NCBI GenBank assembly: GCA_009691715.1
Contig: SIAN01000005.1
Span: 88,585 to 152,584, forward strand
Length of the DNA stretch: 64,000 nt
Direction: 5' to 3'
Source of the DNA: Planctomycetota bacterium
Lineage (GTDB): Bacteria; Planctomycetota; B15-G4; SIAN01
The notes beneath the pieces are model-generated. The model was not told the DNA's origin. It worked only from the letters and a program-made list of their open reading frames with translations, and did no database searches. Positions 33,535 to 42,600 of this stretch are shown here, piece by piece. Position 1 is the first letter of the stretch, and every line of letters begins with the position of its first letter. The position numbers and the translations under genes were made by a program.

Positions 33535-35322
33535 CTACGGCAGCGCGACTTCGAGCGCCGTCGTCTCGACACGGAAGCGGATCGTGAGCGGCTTCTCGTC
33601 CCCGTCCTCGTATTCGATCGTCGCGCTGTAGTCGCCGGGCACGAGCCGCGCGCGCAGCGGGTCGCCGGCGCTGAGTAGCGAATCGCGCAGCAACTCGCCG
33701 TCGGCGCGTGACAGCGTCACGCGCGACGGCTCGCTCTCGCGCGCGGGCAGCAACGCGACGGCGGTGCCGCGGCGCACGACGAGCTGCAGTTCGCGCACGA
33801 GTCCGGGGAACGCGGTCGGCAGGATCGGCGCCGGTTCGTCCTCCGGCGCACTGCCCTCGGCGCGCTCCTCGTCGTCGCTCTTCGCGATCAGCGCCACGGT
33901 CGCTTCTCCGATGCCGTCGGGCGCGAGCCGACGCGCAACGGCTGCGCCAGCGGCCGCGGCCCGTCGCGCTTCATCGCTCTCCGCGCCGACGATCCAGCGC
34001 CCGCGCCCGAGTTTCGGGATCTCGAACTTGCCCGGCTCCGTGACGCCCCAGTAGTTGTGCGCCCCGAACGGAGCGCCCGGCTGGAACGCGTCGAGCGGCC
34101 AGGCGAAAAGGCGCGCCTTGACCGGTCGCCCTTCCGCGTCGACCACCGTGCCCTGCAGCTTGATCTCGGGGCCGAGCGTGATGTCGCCGAGTTCGCTGGT
34201 CTGGCCGGCCTCGATCAGCGCGGCGCCTTGCCAGCGGGCGTACCCGTCCGCGTCGATCTGGACGCTCCGCCAGCCGGGCTAGAGCGCGTCGAGCGTGAAG
34301 CGGCCGTCCGCAGTCGAGGCGCTGCCCGGACTCCACGACTGCAGGTCCGGCAACTGCACGTCGGCGCCGGCGAGCGGCTGGTCGGTGGCGGCGTCGACGA
34401 CGCGCAGTTCGATCGTCCCGAGCCAGTCGCCGAGCTTCGCCGGATCGAGCCTGAAGTCGAGCGCGCGGTCGGGCGCCGAGGCGCGCTGCGCGCCAACGAC
34501 GTGGTGCATGAAGACGCGGCTCACCTCGCACGGCAGCGTCCGCGCCTCGAGGACCATGAAGGCGTCTTCGGGAACGACGATCGCGTTCGATCCACGCCCT
34601 GGGCCGTCCATCCGGCGGTGGCGCGTTCCGGTGCCGAACTGGTCGAAGGAGCTCCACGGAACGGGCGGCAGCCTCGCCGGCAGCGGTCGCTCCGTCGCGA
34701 TGACGGTCAACCCGCCGAGAAACGTCGCGAGCGGCTCGGCGGCGGCGTCGATCTTCAGCGGAATCCCGTCCGGATCGACGAGGCGGATGGGGAGCAGCGC
34801 GGCGCGATCGAGCACGAAGTCGTGGCGCAGGACGCCGCCCGCCGGCAGGTCGAGCGCGAGCGCCAGCGGCTGGAACCCCTTCGCCTCAATGCAGAAACCG
34901 ACGATCGCGGCCGGCAGCGCCGGAAGCGCGTACTCGCCGTCGGCGATCCGCTGGCGGTTCGCGCGTGCCGTCGGATCGGGGAGTGCTCCGCTCTCGTCGA
35001 GCGTCAGCGTCGCTTCGGCGACCAGGACTCCCGCTCGATCCGCGACGAAGCCGTGGAGCAACGCGCGACCCGGCGCGACGCGCACGTGCGGAGTCTCGCG
35101 CGAGGGCGGCGAGGCAGTGCGGTCGGCGGCGACATCGGCCGTTGCGGCCGCTGCGGCCGGAACGAGCGGCCGATCGGCAGCCGGCGCGCCGTCGCCCGCG
35201 ATTCCGCCGCTCGTGTCCGGTCCAATCCGCGGCCCATCGCGATCGAGCGTCTGCCAGCGCCACCCGGTCATCGCCAGCAGCAGTGCACCGGTGATCGCGA
35301 GCGCGAGTTTCGGACGGGCCAT
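33535..35322 (-). pseudogene. Exported carboxypeptidase-regulatory-like protein interrupted by one in-frame TAG
   Basis: ATG 35322 (with AGGA upstream) opens a 347-codon frame that starts with a signal anchor (KLALAITGALLLAMTGW) and stops at TAG 34281-34279. In the same frame, without any further interruption, 247 more sense codons follow to the stop at 33535. The stop falls in the middle of a repeat domain: TADGRFTLDAL, stop, PGWRSVQIDADGYARW. The sequence on both sides has the style of one Ig-like carboxypeptidase-regulatory protein (LQGTVVDAEGRPVKARLFAW). So this is a 594-residue gene with one nonsense codon. It may be a recent pseudogene, a sequencing error, or a site of readthrough; GTG 34146 could restart the tail. 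Confidence 0.75.
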
Positions 35323-35372
35323 CGTTGGTTCCTGGCGGGCCGGACAGACGTTGCGACGTGGTGTCGATTCGC

Positions 35373-37589
35373 TCAGCGGCGCGACCTTTCGGCGGCGCGG
35401 TCCCACCACGGCTGCGCCCATGGCACGTAGCGGGCCGCGCGGTCGTGGATGAATCCGTTGCGATCGAGCAGTGCGAAAGCGGGCGCGGCAGGAGCCAGCG
35501 TCCAGGCGCTCCAGGGTTTGTCGACGAAGCCGGGGTCGACGATGCGCGAGCCGGCGTCGAGCCCGCGCGCCTGCCAATCGGAGAAGCTGCCGCCGGCGAA
35601 GCGGATCTCGCCGCCGTCGCGGCGCCAATAGAGGTTCTCTTCGAAGGCGACGTTGCCGCGCGAAAGGTCGCCGGCGAAGAGCTCGCCCGATTCGAAGAGC
35701 ACCACGTTGCGGCGGAAGGTGAAGCTCGTGTGCTCCTCGAAGCGCGTGCGCTGCACCTGCGCGTCGCGGCCGTCGACGAAAACGTTGCGCTCGACGAGGT
35801 TGTCGCGGCCGTAGTGCTGATGGAAGCCGCCGTGGCTGGTGCGCTCGACCACGTTGCCGCGCGCGACGATCTTGGTCGTCCCCTCGTCGAAGTAGATGCC
35901 CCAGCCGCCGTAGCGGCGCGCGGCGATGTCGTGGAACCAGTTGCGATCGATCTCCGTGCCCTCGTGATTGCCGAGCGTGTAGATGCCGCCCATGTCGGAG
36001 AGGATCGGGCCGTCGCCGTCACTGCGCTTGCCGATGTGGTGGATGGCGTTCAGGGAGACGCGCGTGCCGGCGGCATCGGCCTCGCCGTAGCCCCACGCCC
36101 AACCGAGCGAGATGCCGGAGTAGAAGAAGTCGGCGATCTCGTTGACTTGGATGGAGTTGCCCGAGCTCTGGCCGACCCAGATCCCGATCGCACTGTGGAA
36201 GACGCGGCCGCCGTCGACGATGCGGCAGCCGGTGATCGAATTCACCTCGCAACCGTCGAAGCGGGAGCCCGCGATCGCCGTCTCGCCGATCTTCACGCCG
36301 CCGCCGCCGAGATCGGAGAGTTCGCAGTCGACCGCGCTGGAGTTCCGGCAGCCCTTCCCCAACGAGAGGGCGTAACTGCCGACGTGGCGAACGCTGCAGC
36401 GGTTGAAATGGATGTCGAACGCATGCTCCGCGCGGATCGCAGCGGGCACCCCGACGGCTGCCTGCGGGAAGCCGCTCGCGCGCGGGCCGCCCGGCGTCGT
36501 CGGCGGGGCGAACCACCACTCGCAGTGGGCGAAGTCGAGGTCGGCGAAGTGGATGTCGTGGACGAATCGTTCATTCGACGGATCGCCCGTCAGCGCGACC
36601 AGATGGTCGAGTCGTGGCGCGATCACCTCGCAGGTGGCGAGTTCCTCGTTCGGCAACGCCATCACCCAGAGCTCGCCCTTTGTCTCGTCGAGCCACCACT
36701 CTCCCGGCGCATCGAGGAAGGCGCGCGACCCTTCGGCGTACCAGAGATCCCCTGGTTCGAGCTTGAAGACGGTGGGGTCGCGCAGCGCGACGCGGCCCGA
36801 GACGGCGTCGACCGCGTCGACGCGGCAGTGATTCTCGATCCAGCGGCACATCGCGACGACGTCGGCGGTGGTCCCGTCGCCGCGTGGCAGTGCGGCCGCG
36901 AGTGGCGCGACGTCGGCGGGCGAGGTGACGAAAGCGGCGACCGGCTGCTGCCATTGCTTGGCGGCTTCGGCCGCGTCGTTGCCGCTGATCGCGAGGTAGC
37001 CGCGATCAGGATGACGCGCTCGCGGGCGGCGCTTGCCGTCGATCCAGAGTTCGCGAAACGGCGAGCCGTGCGCCGCGATCGGATCGACCTTCGCGCAGAA
37101 GCACTCCTTCCCGTCGAGTCGAGCGCGCGTCCAGCCGTCGATGCGCCGGCCGCCACTGATCAGGGCGCGCGGGCGCCGCGGGGCGCCGACACTCTCGGCA
37201 ACGCCGTTGAATGGACCGCCACCGGCAGTGTGGATGAAGACGTCGCCCTTGCCGTCGCGACCGCCGCCGGAATCGTCAGGCCCCAGATGCAGCGGCGACT
37301 CGAGGAAATGGGTCGTCGCGGCCAGCTCGATCGACGCGATCGCCGGAAGCGCGCCGCCATTCGCAGCTTTCGCGGCACGCACCGCCTCGAACGCCCGGCG
37401 GATCGTCCGGAAAGGAGCGTGGCCCGCTTCGGCGTGCAACGTCAGGCCATCGCCTGCATCGTCGCCGTCGGGCGCGACGAACCAGCGCAGCGGAGCGGGG
37501 GGCGGCCGGAAGCCCTGAATTGCGCCCGGTCGCGCGGTGAGCGCGATTGCACCCGCCACCACCCAACCGATCGCACGCGGCTCTGGCAT
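35373..37589 (-). CDS. Exported right-handed beta-helix protein
   Basis: The 738-residue product has a short export signal (RAIGWVVAGAIALTARPGA), then APDGDDAGDG near residue 45, a form seen at the start of many parallel beta-helix proteins. The C-terminal half has helix coils such as NSITGCRIVDGGRVFHSAIGIWVGQSSGNSI, GTEIDRNWFHDIAARRYGGWGIYFDEGTTKIVARGNVVERTSHGG and DNLVERNVFVDGRDAQ (listed by key pieces). Many such proteins are polysaccharide lyases or glycosidases. ATG 37589 has GAGGAG at good spacing. It sits 50 bases before the interrupted gene on the same strand and diverges from the KamA-type gene. Confidence 0.85.
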   Translation of the reverse strand: MPEPRAIGWVVAGAIALTARPGAIQGFRPPPAPLRWFVAPDGDDAGDGLTLHAEAGHAPFRTIRRAFEAVRAAKAANGGALPAIASIELAATTHFLESPLHLGPDDSGGGRDGKGDVFIHTAGGGPFNGVAESVGAPRRPRALISGGRRIDGWTRARLDGKECFCAKVDPIAAHGSPFRELWIDGKRRPRARHPDRGYLAISGNDAAEAAKQWQQPVAAFVTSPADVAPLAAALPRGDGTTADVVAMCRWIENHCRVDAVDAVSGRVALRDPTVFKLEPGDLWYAEGSRAFLDAPGEWWLDETKGELWVMALPNEELATCEVIAPRLDHLVALTGDPSNERFVHDIHFADLDFAHCEWWFAPPTTPGGPRASGFPQAAVGVPAAIRAEHAFDIHFNRCSVRHVGSYALSLGKGCRNSSAVDCELSDLGGGGVKIGETAIAGSRFDGCEVNSITGCRIVDGGRVFHSAIGIWVGQSSGNSIQVNEIADFFYSGISLGWAWGYGEADAAGTRVSLNAIHHIGKRSDGDGPILSDMGGIYTLGNHEGTEIDRNWFHDIAARRYGGWGIYFDEGTTKIVARGNVVERTSHGGFHQHYGRDNLVERNVFVDGRDAQVQRTRFEEHTSFTFRRNVVLFESGELFAGDLSRGNVAFEENLYWRRDGGEIRFAGGSFSDWQARGLDAGSRIVDPGFVDKPWSAWTLAPAAPAFALLDRNGFIHDRAARYVPWAQPWWDRAAERSRR

Positions 37590-37654
37590 GGCTCGCTCCT
37601 CGATCAGACGCGTCGCCGGCACGCTATCGCTCGACCGCTACGATCGCCTGTTCC

Positions 37655-38875
37655 ATGGCTGCACCCCTCCTCCCGCCGACCACGCTTCCTCCTTTCGCGC
37701 AGCGCGCGTGGGGCGGCGCGTTCGCTTCCGGGGAGTGGCAGGACTGGCGCTGGCAGCTCGCGCATCGGTTGACCAGCGTGCGTGCGATCCTCGACTTGCT
37801 CGGCGACGACTTCAGGGTCGCGCCCGACGTCCGCGCGGCGATGGAGCGCGCCGGAGCGGCGAGCGAGGTCTCGGTCACGCCGTGTTACCTCGCGCTGGCG
37901 CGACCCGACGATCCGCGCGATCCGATCCTGCCGCAGGTGCTGCCGGATCCGGCCGAGCTCGACGCGGCGGAGCAGGGGAGCGGCGTGCCTGACCCGTTTC
38001 GCGAGGAGGAGCTCGAGATCGCGAAGGGGGTGGTGAATCGCTACCCGGATCGCGCGCTCTTCCTGCTGACCAACTTCTGTTCCACGTTGTGCCGCCACTG
38101 CATGCGGCGGCGCGAGTGGGAGGGTGGCTTCACGCGATTGAGCGATGCCGAGATCGACGCCGCGGTCGCCGCCATCGCGGCGCGTCCGGCGATTCGCGAC
38201 GTGCTCCTTTCGGGCGGCGACCCGTTGAACTTGCCGCCGAGCTACGTCGGCAAGGTGGTGCGCGCGCTGCGTGAGCGCTGCGACCTCGATCTCTTGCGGC
38301 TCGGCAGCCGGGTGCCGGTCACGCTGCCGATGCGCATCGACGATGAACTGCTGCGGGAACTGGCGCCGGCCGCGCCGCTCTGGCTCAACACCCACTTCAA
38401 CCATGCGCGCGAGGTCACGGCGGAGGCGGCAGCGGCGCTGCGGCGCCTCGCGGCGGCTGGCGTCGTGGTCAGCAATCAGGGCGTGCTGCTGCGCGGCATC
38501 AACGACGGCGAGAGCGATCAGCTCGATCTTTCGCGGGCCCTGCTGCGTGCTGGCGTGCGTGCCTACTACCTGCACCATTGCGATCCGGTGCAGGGCGTGC
38601 GCCATCTGCGTGTCGGGCTCGCGCGCGGGATCGAGCTGATCGGATCGCTGCAAGGCAAGGTCAGCGGGCTCGCCATCCCACGACTCACGGTCGACCTGCC
38701 GGGTGGCGGAGGCAAGGTGCAGGCCGACGGGCCGCAGCTCCGCGAGCGACGCGGCGACACCTTCGTCTATTCGAGCCCGCTCTGCGGGGAACGGGTCGCA
38801 GTCGACGGGTCGGAAGGGAGCTTCGGTGGCGCGGGGAGTTGGCGCGTTGGCGTGGCCGCCGCCGGCCCGTTGTGA
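37655..38875 (+). CDS. kamA: Lysine 2,3-aminomutase family enzyme (KamA-like)
   Basis: This radical SAM, PLP-dependent enzyme moves the alpha-amino group of lysine to the beta carbon. The 406-residue product has CSTLCRHC (Cys142, Cys146, Cys149), the PLP lysine in DLPGGGGK (Lys354), and both carboxylates that hold lysine in characterised KamA, by position Asp310 (HHCDPVQG) and Asp347 (TVDLPGG). EpmB enzymes lack the PGGGGK segment, so KamA is preferred over EF-P modification. No beta-lysine acetyltransferase (ablB) is adjacent. ATG 37655 is 65 bases from the divergent beta-helix gene. The tRNA-Gln promoter overlaps its stop. Confidence 0.88.
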   Translation: MAAPLLPPTTLPPFAQRAWGGAFASGEWQDWRWQLAHRLTSVRAILDLLGDDFRVAPDVRAAMERAGAASEVSVTPCYLALARPDDPRDPILPQVLPDPAELDAAEQGSGVPDPFREEELEIAKGVVNRYPDRALFLLTNFCSTLCRHCMRRREWEGGFTRLSDAEIDAAVAAIAARPAIRDVLLSGGDPLNLPPSYVGKVVRALRERCDLDLLRLGSRVPVTLPMRIDDELLRELAPAAPLWLNTHFNHAREVTAEAAAALRRLAAAGVVVSNQGVLLRGINDGESDQLDLSRALLRAGVRAYYLHHCDPVQGVRHLRVGLARGIELIGSLQGKVSGLAIPRLTVDLPGGGGKVQADGPQLRERRGDTFVYSSPLCGERVAVDGSEGSFGGAGSWRVGVAAAGPL

Positions 38876-38904
38876 GCCTGAAAAACTGCCGTTATGCTCC
38901 CGCG
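38870..38904 (+). promoter_or_regulatory. Promoter of tRNA-Gln
   Basis: TTGTGA (38870-38875), a 17-base spacer and TATGCT (38893-38898) are followed by CCCGCG. It overlaps the stop of the upstream gene and lies about 80 bases before the mature tRNA. This is the most complete promoter in the window and anchors the shared TANNNT-NN-CGCG pattern. Confidence 0.55.
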
Positions 38905-38983
38905 CCGGTTTCAGAACACACGTTGCGTTCGAGAACCAGCAGTAGCGCGGGTCGTGCGACCGCGAGTCAGCCGTTCGTGAAAA

Positions 38984-39058
38984 TGCCTGATCGTCTAATT
39001 GGTAGGACAGCGGACTCTGACTCCGTAAGTCTTGGTTCGAGTCCAAGTCGGGCAGCCA
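38984..39058 (+). tRNA. tRNA-Gln, anticodon CUG
   Basis: The 75-base gene folds as a full cloverleaf. The acceptor stem is TGCCTGA pairing with TCGGGCA, with discriminator G at 39055 and an encoded CCA at 39056-39058. The anticodon stem is GCGGA/TCCGT (one G-T pair) around loop CTCTGAC, with anticodon CTG at 39017-39019. The T arm has GGTTCGAGTCC. It reads CAG glutamine codons. It has its own promoter and is followed by a strong terminator, so it is a single-gene transcript. Confidence 0.96.
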
Positions 39059-39069
39059 CGCGATGCATC

Positions 39070-39096
39070 GGCCGCCGGAGCGACCCTCCGGCGGCC
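39070..39096 (+). terminator. Intrinsic terminator of tRNA-Gln
   Basis: GGCCGCCGGAG (39070-39080) pairs perfectly over 11 bases with CTCCGGCGGCC (39086-39096) around CGACC and is followed by GTTCTCGTTT. It starts 12 bases after the CCA end. Confidence 0.8.
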
Positions 39097-39118
39097 GTTC
39101 TCGTTTCCGGGTGAACCC

Positions 39119-39646
39119 ATGCGAACCAGCCACGTCCGACCGAGTGACATCGCCCGCGCCGCGATCCGGCTGCTGGCGAGCTCCGCCGACGGCCGGCGGG
39201 TCGCGACGCTGCGCTTCCGCCACGCCGACTACCGCACCGATCGCTGGTGGTGCTGGTGCGATCTCGAGGTCGTGCTGCCGCAGGATGCGCCGCCGCTCGC
39301 GCTCGCCGACGAAATCGAATTCGTGCTGGCGAGCGTCGCCGACGCATCACGCATGGCCGACGGCCCGGGCCATTACTCGTGCCGGCTCCATCCCGCCAGC
39401 GAGGGGCCGCAACTGTCGCCGGAGCGGGCGGAGGACGGCGTCTACGGCGGGCTGATCGAACGCACGGAACCGCCGGCGGGCGGCGAGCTGGTGCTGCACC
39501 TCGGCAGCGGCGTGACCTGCTATCCGCAGCTCACCGGCGAGGGGCCGTTCCCACCCGAGTCGCTCGCGCACGGCGAATGGAGCGAGTTCATCTTCATGGA
39601 GCCGCACGAGCTGTGCTGGCTGCGCAAGGTGGCGCCGAAACGCTGA
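39119..39646 (+). CDS. Small conserved-looking cytosolic protein, function unknown
   Basis: The 175-residue product begins MRTSHVRPSDIARAAIRLLASS and has no signal or membrane segment. It contains notable aromatic and Cys pieces (WWCWCDLEVVLP, GVTCYPQL, HELCWLRKV) and an acidic surface pattern. It ends in basic residues. I recognise no family or motif. ATG 39119 lies just past the tRNA terminator; the frame is open upstream through the tRNA, which is not coding. It converges on the GH-esterase fusion gene. Confidence 0.55.
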   Translation: MRTSHVRPSDIARAAIRLLASSADGRRVATLRFRHADYRTDRWWCWCDLEVVLPQDAPPLALADEIEFVLASVADASRMADGPGHYSCRLHPASEGPQLSPERAEDGVYGGLIERTEPPAGGELVLHLGSGVTCYPQLTGEGPFPPESLAHGEWSEFIFMEPHELCWLRKVAPKR

Positions 39647-39670
39647 GCGCCATCGACCGTCCCGCGAGCC

Positions 39671-42600
39671 TCAGCGCAGCAGGCGCAGCAGCGCGGCGTA
39701 GAGGTCGAAGCCCGGGTCGCCGCGGAAGGTGAAGTGGCTCGGCACGCCGACCGCGGCGCGCAAGTCGGCGAGCCGCGGCAGCAAGTCGGCCTGCGGCTGC
39801 AGCGCACCGAGCGGGACTGCTTCGTCGAATGCATCGGCGAACTCGCGCAGACCGTCGCGCGCGATGACGACATCGACGGCGGCGGGGCGCGCGAGCGTCA
39901 GTGCGAGCGCTGCGAGCGCTGCGACCGGGCCGTCGCCGACGACGGCGACCATCGGCGCCAAAGGGCGCAACAGCTGCGCGGCTCGGTCGAGGTCGATGGC
40001 GGCCGCGAAGGCGCCGGAGCGATTGGCGTAGACGGTGAGGCCGAGGTCGAGCGGGCCGAGTTCGCCGAAGCCGCGCGCGTCGAGCGCGAAGCAGGCAAAT
40101 CCACCGAGCAGCAGCTTGTCGATGGTGAAGCGCTCGACCGCGCGCGCCTTGCCGAGGTCGGTGAGCAGGAGCGCGGCGCCGCGCAACGGCTTGGTCGGCA
40201 GGAAGAGCAGTGCCGGGATCGTGAGACCCGGCTCGCTCTCGAAAGTCACGAACAGCTTCTGGCCCGCCAACGCGACGATGCCTGCGGCGTCGTGCGGGAA
40301 CTCGACGGGATTCCCGCGCTCGTCGAGCGCGCGAACTGCGATCGGCGCGCCTGCAGGAATACCGCCTTGTGGCTCGACGAAGCGCGCAGCGTCTTTTGCC
40401 CGCGGTTGTTTCGCCGCCACCAACGCTCTCGCCGCCAACCGCTCGAGCGCGAGGTCGCGGAGGGTGCGGGCGTTCGCGAGCGGCAGTTCGAGGCAGAACA
40501 GTTCGTCCGCGTCGGACGGCTCGGTCGGCGCCGCGACGAGGTCGAGCGGGGCGCCATCGCCGGCGCCCTTCAGCCAGCGGTCGAAGAACCCGAGCGCATG
40601 ACCGACCATCGCGAGGTTGTAGTCGTGCGGCCCTTCGAAGACCCGTGCGCCCACGGCATCGGCGGCACCGAACCGCGTCCAGCGTTCGGTCAGCTTCTTC
40701 CCGGTGAGCTCGGTGCCGGCCGGCGGAAACTCGCGGTCGTCGCGGGCGCCGAGCACCAGCACCGGCGCCGGTGCGCGCGCGGCGAGGACGTCAGCACGAT
40801 CACCGAGGCGCAACGTGCCCGGGATGTGGTTGCACGGGCAGCCGTTGTGCGGCTCGACTTCGAGGCTGGTGGCGAAGACGACCGGGACGGCGGCGTCGAT
40901 GCGCGGGTCCGCGGCAAACGCCCAGAGCGTCGCATGGCCGCCGCCCGACGCGCCGGTGATGCCGACGCGCGTCATGTCGGCCTCCTGCCGCGTCTCGAGG
41001 TAGTCGAGCCCGCGCATCAGGTCCCAGACGTACACCGCGCCGGCGCCGCATGAGCCGAGCACGTTGCGCGGGTCGAGGTGACTGCCGGCGTAGCGCCGCT
41101 CGATCCGCGCGTCGCCTTCGAAGCTGAATCCCGGCGAGTCGACGATCAGCGCCAGATAGCCATGCAGCGCCTGCTGGATCAGCCGCTGCTGCACCACCGG
41201 CTCGAGCTTCTTGTGCTGCCAGTGGCCATGCGGGTTCAGGATCACCGGAAACGGGCCCGCCCCGTCGGGCACGTAGAGGTGAGCGCTGACCGGGAAGCCG
41301 GGCCGGCTGTCGTAGACGACCTTCTCGATCCGGTAGCCCTTCCGCGGCAGCACGCCGACGACGCGCGCGCGGAGTGACGTGCGTTCCGGCAGCGGATCGA
41401 GGCCGAGCGCCGCGCGGACCGCTTGCTGCTGGCCGGGCTGCGATGCTTCGAGTTCCGCGCGCGTCGCCGGCGCCGGCCGAGCTGCCGCGGTGCGCGCCTG
41501 CGCGTCCTGGAAGCGTTGTTGCTGTGCGGGTCCACGACCCCCAAGCACCAGATCGTCCCACGGAGCGGCCGGCATGACGGCAGTTGCCGCAACTCCTTGC
41601 TGCTGTGCGATCACTTCGCCGAGCGTGAGGAACGGCAGTTCGTGGGCGTTGAGGAAATCGGGGAAGAGCGAGGTGCCGAAGCGGTTGTTCTCGGTGCCGG
41701 GATCGATCAGGATCACCGGCTTCACGCTGCCGCCGCTGCGCAGCAGCGTGAGCAGCGCGCGCGCGGCGCCAGGGAGTTCGAGGTTCTGGATCAGGCGCGC
41801 CTGCACCATCCAGAGTTCGCCCTTGCCGACGCGCGCGCGGGCGACGGCGCCGTTGCCGTGCAGTTCCCAGCCGGGAGTCGCGACGAAGCGCTGCAGGACG
41901 ATGTCGGGCGCCCGCACCACGTCGAGTCGCAGTGCGCCGCCGGGATCGAACGTGTCGAGGCGCGCGTTCTCGACCTTGGGCGGCTGCGGCAGCCAGCCGA
42001 GCGGGTAGCGGCCCGACGTGTAGTCCTGCTGCAGCACCAGCAGCGTGAAGCCGCGCGCCACGACTTCGAGCAGCTTGCGCTGCGTGAGCGCGTCGAAGTC
42101 GCGGAACAGCTGCCAGGCGCGCGGAGCGATGACCAGCACGCCGTGGCGCGCCGGATCGAGGCTCGCCGGATCGAGGTGGGCGAGCGCCTCGCCGGTCGAG
42201 AAGAAGAGTGGCGTCGCGCCGGTCTTGCTCGGTACGACCAGCCACGGCGTCTGCGTCAGCGCATCGGGGATCCGCCACTGCGTGTCGCCGATTGCGACCT
42301 CGGCAGCGAGCAGGTGGCCGCACGGAAGGCGCGGCAGCCGGGCGACGAAGTGCGCGCCCTCGCGGCTCATCGCGACGCGGTGGAAGAAGGTCGAACTCGG
42401 CAGCGGCTTGTGGAGGAGCCAGGCGTGGTCGAGGCCGCGGGCGGCGACTCGCGCGACGATCGCTTCCCCGTCGGCGCTAGAGGTCAGCGCGAGCTCCGCG
42501 TTCGGTGGAGCGCCGGCCGGCTCGGCGTGTGGCTTCGCGCCGCGCAGCAGCGGCGAAGCTTCGGACAACGCGCGCAGTTGCTCCGCCTCCTTCTGCACCT

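Noticed and set aside
34279..34281. TAG as a pyrrolysine codon
   Set aside because: No pyl genes or matching tRNA are visible in the window, and a single TAG inside a repeat domain fits a nonsense mutation better.
38984..39118. Coding extension of the small gene at 39119 through the tRNA
   Set aside because: The upstream open frame crosses the tRNA and its terminator, which are clearly RNA features.
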